Positions 11,808 to 24,349 of a stretch of DNA of 64,000 bases are shown one piece after another. The translations under genes were made by a program, and so were the position numbers. The notes beneath the pieces were generated by a model. It saw only the letters and a program-made list of their open reading frames with translations. It had not been told where the DNA came from and ran no database searches. The stretch's first letter is position 1. Every line of letters begins with the position of its first letter. Origin of the DNA: Scleroderma bovista (Eukaryota > Basidiomycota > Agaricomycetes > Boletales > Sclerodermataceae); NCBI GenBank assembly GCA_037178675.1, contig JAYMGJ010000287.1, positions 62,001-126,000 of the forward strand. The letters run 5' to 3'.

Positions 11808-14012
11808 TCATCCAACAGACTTTTTCGATGCCTTAGGACCTGCCAGTTTTTCCAAGACGAAGAATACGGGCCAACCAAATCTGCGCAAGCGACTGCATCC
11901 GTGTGGATGAAAAGAACTATGTGTCTGCAACGAGATGAGTAACCATGTGGTGAAGCAAGTGAGCGACAGTGTAACTGCAAGGTAAACCGGCAAAGTCGCG
12001 GGATAGTGTGTTCCCGGCTGCTCAAACTCTCGCACGTTCATACCAAAAACAGACTTCCAGGATGTTAATACAGCGTTATTCGTGGTTCGTGTAACTATGA
12101 CGTACCGCTATGAAACTTGCAGGAAAGAACACCATCGTGAGGTATGAGATCTGATATTGCCCAATCAGTAACCAGTAGATGAAGTGTGGAATGACACACT
12201 TGTTTCATCGCAGCAGAATCGCGAAGGGTCGCTTCTGATAGTCGTTGCATATGTCTGCTGTCATCTATGTTTACACTGGCAAATGCCTAAGAGAGGTCAG
12301 ATCCATCTGACACCCGCACGGGGCACTGACTGACCAAGTCCATGACATTCCTTAGTCTTTTGACTTGCAGTTCCCTCTGTCCCTCCAAGCGTTCAATCTC
12401 GTCTAGCAAGTGCTCAGCTTCTGTTTGTAAAGCCTTCGCTGACTGCTCTCGTTCTTGCGCATCCACGTTGGTAGCGTCCATGGCTGGGTTGGGCGTCTCT
12501 TGGACGAACGTTACAGATTTTCGAAAGGATCTCAAGAGTGATTCGTAACGCAGTAAGTGTGCCTGGAGTATGTGCAACTCGCGAGTCAAATGGATATCGC
12601 TGGTATGCAGCACCTGAGCTTCCTAACAGAAAGGGGTAAATATATATAGACGAAGCATATCACTTTCACGGCATACCAGCCAAGCAATGTGCTTGTAAAG
12701 TACTTCCAAACTCTCATCCCACGAGTATAGCGCGTACCAAAGGAAGGTAAGGAGTAGGAATGTGGGATCCCTTGATTTCTGGAAAAGCTTCGTCCAATAC
12801 ACGCTCTGACTTGTCCGATGGATAAGTGAATGTAGACTTTTCGCCGGTGTTCTCGAATTTGGGTGGTATGATATAACGGTGTTCGTTGTTGTATTCCGAA
12901 TCATGTGGACAGCGAGAAGGTCCTGGATTAGTGTACACTCGCCTGAAGCTACATTCAGATATGGTTGTGAGGATAAGGACTGGGGCTCACCAGAGCGTAG
13001 TAAAAGTGGTGCTTGGGTATCAATTATTTGTTGATTATCTATGGAGATGGGCATGAAACTCGTGACTAGCAGTATCAAAGAAGGATTACCGTCACATGGT
13101 AACGTCCGAGGAGCTGGTGGGAATGTGATAGCACTCGGAGACAAAGCACTGGACCACCTTATCCTGTGATTGTGGATTGATCGGATAAAGGGCAAGACGA
13201 TGGTTATATCTAGCAGATGTAACTTGATTAAACAAGCCAACATAAAATCCAGATGCTTACGATCCCCTTCGCCCTTCTTAGCCTCGGCTTGATATCTTGA
13301 TGGAATCCAATTCATGGAGGACGAGAAGAAGAATGGTTCAATGCAATATCTACAATTAGATGAGATCCGCGGAGAAGCTGCGTGGTGCAATTGCTACGTA
13401 CTTAGTTCCCAGCATCTTCAAAACCTCTTCAATCATATTGTCCACGAAGATCGCTCGCGTCCGTACATTTTTCGGTCGCTAGTAATTCCATCTCATTCTT
13501 TGCACATCAACAGTGAAGTAAGATTTATGCTTACCACAACGACCATTTTCTCCAATGTCTCATCAATGTCGTCAGCAGAGACCGAAATGGTCTCGCGTAC
13601 TACATCATTGTCGAAGCGGCTATCGTCCAAGACATCTACTTTGAAAATGTTGGACGTGCCTTGGGAACAGCTCGTCAGCATTTTACTCCTGTCAATTTTG
13701 TCTGGAGTCCAGTTTCCGAACAGATTCTGAGGGTATCCCTTCCACGTCTGGTCCACCTCTTCAGATATAGGCAGAAGCACATTGCTGTCATCATCGAAGT
13801 CTATCCATGGCCAAGGCCCAGAAGGTGCCGCATGACGGTATCTAAGTTATGGGAGCACACTCAATGATTGCCTTGAACATTGCATGAAACAAACGAACTG
13901 ACGTCGGTACAGGTGTTCGTCGTAGTATCCGAATGTCTTTAGCATCTGAGTTTCCGTCACGAATGTAGAGGGACGAAGGCTGAGTACGCTGGGAAGAACT
14001 CGTTGGAATCAT
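11808..14012 (-). CDS. CorA-like magnesium transporter, fungal type
   Basis: Membrane channel of the CorA superfamily, fungal subgroup with a long soluble N-terminus. Starting at ATG 14012 (MIPTSSSQRTQPSS), readable segments are DFDDDSNVLLPISEEVDQTW, an IEPFFFSSSMNWIPSRYQ block, ITIVLPFIRSI, and a long coiled helix (EREQSAKALQTEAEHLLDEI). Next come RDSAAMKQ and the first membrane helix SYLTMVFFPASFIA. An intron is followed by SVFGMNVREFE, carrying the GMN signature, then a second helix (YLAVTLSLTCFTTWLLISL). It ends GPKASKKSVG, stop at 11808. Roughly ten introns of about 50 nt are needed. The central exons (12620-13300) are assembled less surely. GMN with two C-terminal helices makes the family call firm; ion selectivity is inferred. 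Confidence 0.85.
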
Positions 14013-14464
14013 GGTATCAGGGAACGGCAACTGCAGCCAGTTCCACGGCTGCACACGTCAAGCGGCGGACACGCAGGCACTGCATGCATGCGTTCGTCGG
14101 GCGTCATGGTTGTTTTTGGTAGAAATGTTCGGTGCTGGTATCCAATCAGGACTTAGCCGAGTATTCCGACGGTCTACATAGGTAACTTGCTGTGTCGGAA
14201 CCGGGAATCAGAGTGTTTCATGTCCCCATTAGCACCTGAATAAATGGGTATGAAGTAAAAGTTCTAAGGACCCATTTGGTGGTATCTATCCCAAGGGAAA
14301 ATATCTCTGGTGTGTTCGACCTCTCTACATATTACTTGAACTGTGCACCCATCATCCTATAGCGTGGGGATGGACCTTCCTAAGAATGACAGCAGTCGTC
14401 CTGTGGCCCATAAACGGAAGCTGTTTGGTTATGCCATGTCCATACAAGTTGCCCAACCCCTGGA
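14013..14464. other. Intergenic between two minus-strand genes
   Basis: About 450 bp containing the CorA-like promoter and the 3' UTR of the next gene. No coding signal or repeat is seen. Confidence 0.4.
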
Positions 14465-16160
14465 CTAATAGAGGACTGCCATTTCAGCACAGACGACACC
14501 AAGACCTGCGACCGTCATGACGAGCAGTGGGAGACAATTCCAATAAGCGAAGTCCAGTTGCTTTACGTGAATACCCTTTTGTTTCAGTATTCCCCTCCAC
14601 AACAACCCGGCCAGGCTGGCCGAGAAGGTGAAGCTAACAGCACCGATGTTGCTCGCCACAGCAAGGGCGATGGCCGCAGCACGGTCGGAGTGATGAGGAA
14701 GTGCACTGGCGCGCACGATTTTGGTAAGCAGGATAGTGGCGCCAATGTTTGTACCAGAGAGGTTGCAAAGTATGACACCGAGGACACCGACAAGCCATAT
14801 CGTGGGATACATCTCCTTATGCGTGGCCTTTATTAGCCAAATGGCAAATACGTCCACCCAACCCTGATGGGCAAGGGCCTCGATCAGAATAAACTGGGAG
14901 AAAGCGAACGGGACAAGGGCAAAGGGTAAACGAGGCAAGGCAGTGAAAAAGGTGTCGAAATGGGACTGAAGACGGCTGATCGTGGCTCGCATTCTGGCAT
15001 GCGGGAGCTCAGTATTGGGAATTACCTGTGGGCTATTTACGGCGGTCTCCTCGTCGGCGGGAAAGGCATCGGTTCCATGTCCTGGGGTCCGTAATGTCAG
15101 GGAGGGTGGACGTGTCTCCGCTTCGAGGCCACTTTCAAGCGCATCGATCGCTGCCTTCTCGTCAGCAACGAAGTCTAGCACGCCTTCAGTACCCTGACCT
15201 CGACTAGACGCCTGGATATTATGGGTGTACTTGTAGTGATCCCAAGCGATATCAAATATGAATTTGGCAATGGCAAAGGGAAGGCTGATTTTCCAAACAT
15301 CAATTCCAAAGAAACTGACGACCAAGCAGACAATAAGTGCGGATCCGAGGAGAAAACTACCGACCCAAGCACCAATGGGATCACGAAGAACAGAGCGGGG
15401 ATTACGTTTAGGGACATCAAGGAGTCTGGGAGGGATATGTTTTTTGTCACGGAACTGGCCAGCTAAGGCAATGAAGCACACGACGTTGCAGGCAATGAAA
15501 GGCAAGATCGTGTATGCAGTGAACGCTGCGTCATTCACACTAAAACCTTCACAAATCACCACCTTGAGGGTGAACCGGCGTTTCAGTGTGGGCGCCACAG
15601 CGAGATGAATGGAATTAACTGACGTTGGTTGGGTTACCGACGAAGAGCACCATGCTGGCAGTATTTGCTGCAGCGAATTCGGCCATGAGCCACGGCATGG
15701 ACTCGAGCTTTGCCGCGTGGGTATAATAAACCAGGAACGCTGTCCCGGAGAGGATGACGGGGTCGTTGCCAAGTAGTACAGAGAGAAGGGTGAGCATGAT
15801 ATAGAAATAAAAGTACAGTCTCCATCCATTGGAACCGCCCTTGTTGCTGACCCAGAAAGCGGCGGATTGTAGGATACCAGTGACATCGAGGGTGATGGCC
15901 ATGTATGCCAGAGAGAAAAAGAGGATGAGAATGTTATATGGCTTTACACCGTCTGTTCCGACGATACCGTCTCTGATAACCGTGGGATTGATGCATTGGG
16001 CGGCCCAGAGTATGGCGATTGCGAGGATTGGGGCGGTGGTGAGGTTAAGGTGTAGACGAGGTACCGCAGAAATACGGGTGGGGATCGAGACAGGCTGGAT
16101 AACGAAGACGATGGAGATGATGAAGACGACCAAGGTCGTGATGGATTGTCCATTGGTCAT
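14465..16160 (-). CDS. Ion transporter superfamily (citrate transporter / ArsB-like) membrane protein
   Basis: Polytopic transporter of the ion transporter superfamily (citrate transporter-like domain, shared with ArsB arsenite and NhaD-type carriers). Two exons, 16160-15624 and 15562-14465, encode about 544 residues with about 11 hydrophobic segments. The splice joins GNPTN to VVICEGFSVNDAAF, giving the conserved GNPTN-type motif of the first half. The second half contains SGTNIGATILLTKIV and a small-residue-rich VASNIGAVSFTFSASLAGLLW, the matching repeat. The loop between the halves (about 15200-15000) is hydrophilic and variable. The start ATG 16160 reads MTNGQSITTLVVFIISIVF, so the first helix begins at once. 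The substrate could be a dicarboxylate, arsenite or another anion; the sequence does not decide. No disruption is seen. Confidence 0.82.
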
Positions 16161-16625
16161 TGCTGGGTATTAGGTAGACTGAACCTGGACATAAAAAGCG
16201 CCTTTTGAATGGCCACAGCACCGGGGGGGGGGCTTGCAGAGGACGTCGACAGCTCACTCGGGCTATGCAGGAGTATTTGTTTGATGGAGGAAGGGCCGCG
16301 TGATCATCCATCGATGTTCTCCATGGAACGTTGAGCAGTACACGTGTCGTAACTGAACACCTTGATGACGGAAATTTCTACTCTACAGTCCTGAGAGATA
16401 ACCAGTCCTCTCTACAGGGAGGAGAAGCGTCCAGTACTTGCTGTCTCTCAGCCCTGGCAGCAGTGGGTTGTGTACAGTGGGATGGTTGGATCCGGTAAAC
16501 AATCCAAACATGGAGTGCAACTTACTTGGACAACACTTCCCAACACGGTGACACCGTACTGCTCGTCGTCGTCGTCGTCGTCGTCGTCGACAACGCTGGC
16601 CTCATCCCCGAACGCTGGGACGATC
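16161..16625. promoter_or_regulatory. Shared upstream region of the transporter and ATG4, with a (CGT)n microsatellite
   Basis: A 465-bp divergent spacer. It contains a run of eight or more G at about 16226 and a (TCG/CGT)n trinucleotide tract at about 16562-16590. The tract is in frame with ATG4 and would encode a Ser run if translation began at an upstream ATG (16482), giving a protein 48 residues longer. I prefer ATG 16626, so the tract is treated as 5' UTR, but the longer start cannot be excluded. Confidence 0.5.
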
Positions 16626-19600
16626 ATGACTAATAAACACTCCCGCAGTGCCCCGGCACCCGCTTCTCCTAATCCACAGCATGGCTCGAAGCTACCGAAG
16701 TTCTTGCAGAAGCAAAGCCGTGACCGGTCAAAATCCATGATTGACAGTGCCGCAAATGACAGTGCTGCGAGTCTGGCCAGCTCAAGCTCGTCCATTCGGA
16801 CCTCTCAGAGCTCCTCTCCCCTCCCCCAGAATCGCCCGAGCTCAAGAAAGTCAAACAAACTTGGTTCTGCCAATACCAAAGATGACCTCGCCAGCCCCCC
16901 AGAGGCCGACGGCGAGCAAGAAGATTCATTTGACGAGCCACCCGTGATCATCGAACCTACAGACATGCCACGGGCTCGCACGCGTGCAGAACGCCCTCTA
17001 AGCACCATCTCTGACATCCATCCTTCAATATCAATGTACTCCCCTTCGTCATCATCCCGCATATCTGATCTCCCAACTCGGCTCACCGGCTGGTTCTCAC
17101 ATACCTTCAGCAGCTCAGCCACAGACCTCACCCTTCCATCTCTCCTATCTCAGTCTCATATCATGGCACAGTCACCAAAGGGTAAATCCAACCCCCTTCT
17201 CACTGCTGCCAAGCATGGCAAGGGTCATCTAGACCGCGCAATGCGCTTTCTCATGGATAGCGATGCTACTCCCGATAAGTGCGCCGAACCCATCTGGCTC
17301 CTTGGCATCCAACACCCAGGTTACGAACCCCCTCCGCCCTCTACCCCCGGTCGCCGTGCATCCGTCGAGTCCCGACGCTCCCCTTCATTCCGCTCCAACT
17401 CGTCCTCTTCTGCCACTGTATCCGAGCTTTCACAATCGCAACCCCCCTCGGCAAAGAATCCAGGGGCCCACTGGTCACCCGTTTTTTACTCCGATTTCAC
17501 CTCCCGAATATGGTTAACATATCGCAACCAATTCCCTCCTATCCGGGATTCAACACTGGCCTCCCTCGATTCCGATCTCGCTTCGGGCGCTCAGTCCATA
17601 TCACCGTGCAGTCCTCGCCCCAAGAGATGGAATTGGCCCGGAACTGGTGAAAAAGGGTGGACTAGCGACACCGGTTGGGGGTGTATGCTGCGCACCGGAC
17701 AAACGTTACTAGCGAACGCTCTGCTTCATCTACACCTGGGGCGAGGTAAGCGCATGTCCCAATTATCTCTTCATTTTTCTCACACACGTTCAAGACTGGC
17801 GACGCCCCTCACATCCTGTTCGGACCAACGACTTTGCCACTTATGTTCAAATCATAACGTGGTTTCTTGACACGCCTTTACCTCAGGCGCCTTTCAGTGT
17901 GCATCGCATGGCTCTTGCGGGCAAGGACCTCGGAAAGGATGTCGGGCAGTGGTTTGGACCCAGCACGGCTGCTGGTGCAATCAAGTAAACTCCCCCGACT
18001 TTGACGTTTCAGAGATGCTGACCCCATCCATCCAGAACACTTGTACATGCTTTCCCAGAAGCAGGGCTTGGGGTCGCCGTCGCTGCGGACGGTGTAGTTT
18101 ACCAGTCTGATGTATACGCAGCCTCCAACGTTCATATGCACTCTCCACGACGATTGGCAAGGTCCTCGTGGGGCGGGCGCGCTGTCCTTGTGCTAGTCGG
18201 AATCCGTCTTGGCCTTGACGGTATTAATCCCATCTATTACGGGGCTGTCAAGGTCGGGGTCATGTCCTGTATATCGTACCGAGCTCATGCACATCTCTCG
18301 ACAGGCGTTATTCACCTTCCCACAATCCGTTGGCATTGCGGGCGGCCGCCCTTCGTCATCATATTACTTCATGGGCTCCCAGGCTGACAACCTCTTTTAT
18401 CTTGACCCCCATCATACACGTCCTGCGGTGCCATTGCGGCCTGCTCCTCCCGCTTCGCCCCACGACTATCCAACGGTTTCCAGCCGAGAAACTACACCCG
18501 ATAATACATCGGAAAGACGTGGAAACCAACGCTCTCCGGGGACCCAATCATCGTCCTCACATCACCACCGGGCTCCGACTTCGCCCTCATCAGTTAGGAC
18601 AGGTTCCTCAACCTTTTCGTATCATGCGCCGCTCTCGCCTTCCCCGCTGCAGCATCAAATCTCGACTTCTTCCAGCGTGTCTGGATTGTCCTCGACCTCG
18701 GCGTCTTCGCAGCCCGCCTCGCGATGGCAGAGTGCGAGTATGCCGACATCACCCGGGCTCACTGCGTCTGATCTTGATCCCCGTGAGCTGAATATAGAAG
18801 AGGAGGATTTGGATCTTGCTGCAGCGCACTACGTGACGCAATACTCGGCGACGGAGCTCCGAACCTTTCACTGCGACCGAGTACGCAAGATGCCGCTAAG
18901 TGGGCTTGATCCGAGTATGCTCCTCGGATTCTTGTGTAAGGATGAGAACGATTGGGTCGATTTGCGGAGGCGAGTAAACGAGGTACGTTGTTGGTCGCTT
19001 TTTTTTTTGGCTGTTACCTCGAGACCGAATGCTGACTGTATCTGTGTTTAGCTGAACCACAGGCACAAGACTATATTTACGATTCAGGACGAACCCCCGT
19101 CCTGGCCGTCGGACTGTGACGAGTTTATGGGCCTGGAATCGATTGACGAGCCTGATGATTTGGAGATGGATCTCGAGGATGACCCTTCTGAAGAGGAGAC
19201 TAACATTAACAAATCCGAGGACCGTCCTGATAACGATGACTTTTTCGACACTCGTTCAACCTCAGTTTCTCCTGTGGAAAGTAGTGTCAAGGGTGGCGCA
19301 AAGGGCTCTGAGGCTGACACGGAAGATGACCCAATTGGGCCCATCACCCCTGGGCCGAACTCGGCCTTTGAGGTTGACAAACTTGATGAGAATAGATTGT
19401 CCAAAAACGATGATTTTGAGGAAATCAATGGCGACGACGAAGATGACGACGAATGGGTCGATCCCTCGATGCCTACGCCTCTGGCAAAGCCGGCTGATCG
19501 ACCCTTTGCACGGCCTATGCAGCAAACCAAGTCGACTGGGTCATCGAGGAGTTTGGAAAAGGGCAAGAAGGGGAAGAAGAAGAAAACGATACCCGTGGTC

Positions 19601-19792
19601 AAAGTTCCATCACCTCCCCTGAGAACAGAGGAACACTTCCCGTTCCCGAGGGCGCCGGGGGAGAGCCTCTACGAACAGACAGATGGGGGTGGGTTTGAAA
19701 AGCGGATGAACAATGCCCGTGCACGGGACGGTGGGCGTACAGAGAGCGGAGGGGTGAAAGCAGTATTGACGGACGATGTGACACCGAGGTAA
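16626..19792 (+). CDS. ATG4: ATG4 cysteine protease (autophagin)
   Basis: Cysteine protease that trims and later delipidates ATG8 during autophagy. Catalytic Cys lies in [16 protein letters not shown] (Cys codon 17682-17684, about residue 353); the Asp-His pair lies in YLDPHHTRP (about 18400-18425); [12 protein letters not shown] is the conserved substrate-groove segment. Exon 1 (16626-17745) carries a Ser-rich N-terminal extension of about 300 residues ahead of the fold, and the C-terminus is a long acidic tail ([25 protein letters not shown]) ending at 19792. At least four introns (17746-17794; about 17988-18037; about 18252-18302; about 18983-19051) are needed. The predicted protein is close to 1000 residues against about 490 in yeast; both tails look disordered. 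Acidic W-x-x-[ILV]-type patches in the tail could bind ATG8, which is inference. Confidence 0.93.
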
Positions 19793-20367
19793 TTGACTGA
19801 CTGACTGTCAGGGGAAATCTTCAACGGTTTGGGCAGCCAGGCGATTCTCAACCCTTCCTTTTTTTTTCTTTTTCTTATCCTTTTTACACTACATTATCTT
19901 GTCTCGTTCAGTTTCATTGAATCGTCCTGGCCCCCTCTCCCCACAAGCGTCTATACAGGTGTATGGACAATTGCTACTTATGATGATGGATGACCATATC
20001 GGAATTGGTGTACGCTGTGTAGCTATGTAGGTGTTAGTCCATCGTAGCCATGATACCCCCACATAAATATTCATATCTCTTCCTTTCTACTCACTCTACT
20101 ATTGCGACGCGTTGTCTTGAACGTCGGTAGGCGGAAACTTCGTGGTCCGCACTCCGAATCGCTGGCTAAGCTCCGTACGCCGCAGCGGCGTCTAACAAGA
20201 CCCAAAATATTTGATATCTTAGTTAAAATTAACCATACACAAAATCATGTCAAGCATCCCGTGCAAGTGAGGTGTAACATCAGGCTACCCTCAAAAGATA
20301 CAGAATCTCATTCGCCCTTGACTAGGGCCATACCGTAACAACATGCCGACACGTGATTAAGCAGTAA
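19793..20367. other. Intergenic, tail-to-tail region
   Basis: About 575 bp between the 3' ends of ATG4 and the aspartic protease. A T-rich run at 19856-19885 is the only feature; no gene is seen. Confidence 0.4.
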
Positions 20368-21933
20368 CTAGTCCGTCGCTGAGGAAGTATGTTTCCTATC
20401 CACACAGTCGTGTCTTCAGATAGGCCTCGAAGGAAGCAGTAAGAACGCTCACGTGTACGCAAAGCCCATCCGCGTGTTCTCAGCATCAAAGACCTGTAGT
20501 CAAGTAATTCCATCAAAGATATGTAAATATAAATTTTCGTACCAACACGTACCGTGTAAAACCTCTCCATGAAAGCGATCCCCAGAATGAAGTCAACACC
20601 ATTTCCGCTAGCAGCATCTGGCAGGAGACCAATTACGCCATAACGTTTCGACCGCTCCCCACCCCATGCACTGTTCTCATCAGCTGGAACAAGCTGGGCC
20701 CCTACATCCAGGGTGAAGTAGTTTCCCCCAATGTCAAAGGTCAGGGGACGCATTTTGGAGATCGAAGATTTAGGGATTTCGAGGAGGCCGGACTTGGAAT
20801 CAAATCGAACCCCGGGAATAGATTTCTTGTAGGCTGAAAAGAGGCTATCACTAAAAAGTATCTCTGTTTTCCTTGTGAGTACAGGTATTCCTGAAAGTAG
20901 TGGGTTCCCTGCACATACGTGTAGTGCCAGAGTCGACAATTCCAGCTATAGATCCAGTAATGACTGTGCCATCACCGTAGTGGACACTTGTCACATCGAT
21001 CCCCCAGAAGGCTGACGAAGGTGGCGTGGTAGTAATGGGTACATAGGTGATGCTGCCGGTATACTGGCAATTTTATAAGTATCTAACACACTATTGACAG
21101 AAGCACTTACCGCAGATGGGTCAATACCACCAAAAGTGATGACACCATCTTCAAGAGTCTTTATGACAATCATCGTTACAGCAAAATAAAGTGGCTCACT
21201 TGTGTCGTCCTCCTTTGTGGATGGTGCAAATGAAATTCCGAAAACTTTGTGCTTGATCAAACCTTGAGATACTGCGTTGTCCATTACTGTCGGGATGAGG
21301 GAGTCGGGCGCAGAAAGAAGTGTTCCTTTGCTCAAGTCAGCAGGCCCCAGACCAAGGATACCCTGGACATCTTCAAAGCCACTCGATGACGTTGCGCCAC
21401 CGATGGATTGGTTTGTAATGACAAGCTGTGGTGCAAGAGTGACCTGATCCAAGTCTAGATGCGAGGTTGAACAGAGATCCCTTGAACAGGACGCAAGGAA
21501 CGGTTACATACATTCGAGGCCTTGGAATGACCCCGAGCCAAATGTATCCGAAATTTGCTGTCCGGTGGGAATGGTTGTCTTTGTGTGCACATACTTTTTG
21601 TTGATGCTGTAGAAAGACTGTGTGAATGCCGTACCCACGAACACACCAGTATCACCCTTACCCGCAGATAGTGTTCGAGGTACCCGTGGCGACAACCAGA
21701 GTGTAGTAAGTCGCAGGGTGCCCAATGCCAATGCTGGTAACATAGGTAACATAATTAAGTTTAGTGGCAAGGTCCGAATTACTCCTTGTTAGTCTTGCAG
21801 GAGCACGGTAGGCGTGCGGGAATCTTTTGAGAGAAGAGCCAGAGATTTTAACTTTCGTCACGGGGGACTGAAAGAGGGCATGTGTCAATGTAGCAAAAAG
21901 TACAAGGAACGCAAGCGTAGAGAACGACGGCAT
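20368..21933 (-). CDS. Pepsin-like aspartic protease (A1), first catalytic Asp replaced by Ala
   Basis: Secreted pepsin-like protein related to polyporopepsin. ATG 21933 starts a signal peptide (MPSFSTLAFLVLFATLTHA). The first active-site loop reads YYTLVVATGTSNTICG where the family has VDTGSSNTW, so the first catalytic Asp is Ala82 (codon GCC, 21690-21688). The flap reads SDTFGSGSFQG, with Phe for the usual flap Tyr. The second loop is intact: IAGIVDSGTT. The middle part (QGILGLGPADLSKGT) and the end (VDFILGIAFMERFYTV...FDAENTRMGFAY) follow the family. The coding frame is uninterrupted through about seven introns of about 55 nt, two of them placed next to the loops. So this reads as an intact gene for a probable pseudo-protease or a recently inactivated paralogue. 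A binding or inhibitor-like role is possible but unproven. Confidence 0.85.
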
Positions 21934-21978
21934 CCTATGATCTGCAGGAAGGACGAGTCCAATAGAAAGATGGCGGGC

Positions 21979-21990
21979 AAAATATATACT
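21979..21990 (-). promoter_or_regulatory. TATA box of the aspartic protease gene
   Basis: On the minus strand the sequence CAGTATATATTTTGC lies about 47-57 bp upstream of ATG 21933, a sensible spot for a TATA element with a short leader. It is one of the few clear TATA elements in the gene-rich half. Confidence 0.5.
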
Positions 21991-23014
21991 GGGGAGATGG
22001 AGCTTGCACATGTGTGCTGGCATGAAATCCCACAGTAATTGCTTGACAAAACTGTATAACAACCTGGCATCGGAACTCTGTTTAAAAGAATATCATCAAC
22101 GAACATATAAGACCTGCCTTGGGCCTTGAGAAAAAGCTTTCTGGTCCAACATAACATAGAAGATATTCAATCTCGCCTGGCCAGACACATCAAGAAGCCA
22201 GTCTTGTCTTCAAAGACGGCTTTGCACCGAAAGTCTCCTGCGAGAGCTAACAATTCTGCATCATAAAAAGACATCACTAGAAAATGAGAATACGCCGAGG
22301 AAGTTCACCTAGATATACCCATGACGTGAAAGTTGGTATTGGGCAACCAGCTCGATCAATTTTGGCTTCTTCAATGTCTACTGTGATGGTACACTTGTAC
22401 TAAGTTTAGCAGTACTTGCAACACAGCCCCGAGTCGTAAAATGTACTTCATCCGACGTCCTCGGAATTATCGGATCTGTAGTGCTCCAGAGTCAACTTGG
22501 TAGAAACAAGAAGAGTTGCCACCCAGCATTCCGGTTGACGCCAATACAGTAGACATGAACCACGAAATAGTAAGTCTGAATTAGGATTACATAAGATGCC
22601 TGTAGTTTTCTAGACGGCGAGCAAAGTGCTCAAAACAGTTTGTGGTAAAACATTTCCTTCGTCCAATCAGAGTGCGTCCTGGGGATTCAAAACTAGCAAG
22701 TACATACATTCGACGCTTTTGCAGATCTATCATCCGGTGTTCGCGTCGAAGTCCAAGCGTCGTCCTTTGTCACCACCGTCGTCACTACTGCTATTCTGCT
22801 GAAGACGCCCCTCGGTAGTCATTCTCACAAGAAATCGTGTTAGCTGTACGCTATGCATATTGCCAATCTATGATAACTGTGTTTTCAGTAAATCCAATAT
22901 GAATTTTACCTAGTTTACACGCAGGAAACACACTAGCGTTGCCCGCTCTCTTTCACCTGCACAACACTCGCAACCCTTCCCAGCACGCGAGCACTCAGTG
23001 ATCATGCATTTATC
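21991..23014. other. About 1 kb without a recognised gene
   Basis: Only short frames occur on both strands. I see no family motif, no splice-consistent model and no repeat shared with the rest of the window. Confidence 0.4.
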
Positions 23015-24049
23015 ATGGCTTCCTCCCAGCCATTCCCACTTGCTGCGTCTGCACAGAAGGTCCAACAGCCTACATATGGCCTGCACCTTGCTGTACGCCT
23101 CATCTATCCAGATTGTAGAGACATGATTCCACATATCGTCGAAGAATTTAGCAGTGGAGACCTTATGCGTGGGGGGTGTGGTCTTGTGCTCGGTGACCGA
23201 GTCATCGACACAAGAAGTGAATGGAGGGCAAGTACCTCGCTTTTCAGTGTACGGCGCTGCATACATTTGCCTGGTGTATTAGACATTTGCAAACGACGAA
23301 GGGGATGACCCTTCGTGTGTCGGGGCTGCTTCAGACCCGTTGATGGAGGGCATGGAGCAGCTCGACACAGTGACATCAGCTTCCGCGACGGCGGTGGTGG
23401 TATTGCTCGCGAACTCCAATGCGCCGCATCGCGCTCCCAGAGCTTACGACGCTCAGAGCGGAACCTCCTCATTGCTCTCCGAGACATCGGCAGCTGGTGG
23501 GACCAGTTTTCTTTGCCAAAGACAATCAACGACATTGCTAAGCAGCTTTACAAGCGCTCGGACGAAGAAAAGCTCCTCCGGGGTAAACCGTTGGAAGCAG
23601 TAATCGCTGCTTGCATCTTCATTATTACTTGCCGTCAAGCCCATCGTTTCGGGAAATATGTAATCTCACGCATGTATCGAAAAAGACACTTGGCCAGTGC
23701 TACAAGGCACTCGAACTGGCCTTGAATCAATGAATCAACCTTTCTCCGGATGTTACTGCACAGCATACCAATGATAGCAGCCTGACGACTGGCCCAGAGA
23801 AGCTGCTTGTGTCGTATTGCAACCATTTCGATCTGCCTGCCAACGTGCAATCTATTTGCAGTGATATTATTGTCTCTGCACGACAACAGTGAACACGACA
23901 TTGCAGTTGGGCGGACAGCATCTATTGCACTCTTCACTTGTCATCTACTGGGTATGCAAAAACTGATCCGAGATATCAGTGCAGTAGCGGGAGTGAGCAG
24001 GGGACGATCGGTAGTATTATTTGGATATAATGTCACCAATGGGTTCTGA
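23015..24049 (+). pseudogene. SUA7: Decayed copy of transcription factor TFIIB
   Basis: A duplicated TFIIB gene in decay. Recognisable blocks in order are IVEEFSSGDL and CGLVLGDRVIDTRSEWR (zinc ribbon and B-reader), NDEGDDPS (B-linker), FRDGGGGIARELQ, IGSWWDQFSLPKTINDIAKQ, LLRGKPLEAVIAACIFI and FREICNLTHVSKKTLGQCYK (cyclin fold 1), and LVSYCNHFDLPANVQSICSD with LIRDISAVAGVS (fold 2). Defects: two of four zinc-ribbon cysteines are lost (YPDC and MRGGC in place of CxxC pairs). The frame shifts by +2 near 23370, by a short deletion near 23645 and again near 23888 (TGA 23890). The first intron (23228-23282, GC donor) is retained, so the copy arose by DNA duplication, not by retrotransposition. 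TFIIB is essential, so an intact gene must exist elsewhere. Confidence 0.85.
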
Positions 24050-24349
24050 CATATGTATTATTGTACATGCTTAATGGATAGTACTATGTGATTTTTTCCC
24101 GCCCCCCTGGGGACGAATCCTCGTTCAAGGACTACTCGACAACGTCCAGTGCGAGACAGGTGCAGCCACATCACGCTTCGCGCAGAGGCAAAGGAAGTCT
24201 CATATGTGGCATCCTCCGAGTTGGCCCTTTGTATGATGCTAAACAGATTTTACACCAAGAGTAAGCCTGATTTGGCAGTGGATTTCGTGGATGCACGCCC
24301 AATAATGCCTTCCTTGCCATCCATTTCAAACCCTTATAAAAGTGCATCC

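Noticed and set aside
19084..19602. Ser-rich minus-strand frame
   Set aside because: Antisense shadow of the acidic ATG4 tail.
22740..22830. Short minus-strand peptide starting MTTEGRLQQNSSS
   Set aside because: Ends after about 26 codons and no convincing continuation by splicing was found.
24333..24340. TATAAAA before the DUF952 start codon
   Set aside because: Only about 16 bp from the ATG, too close to act as a TATA box for that start.
24149..24349. N-terminal extension of the DUF952 protein
   Set aside because: Open frame but with no family resemblance and a later ATG that matches the domain start.
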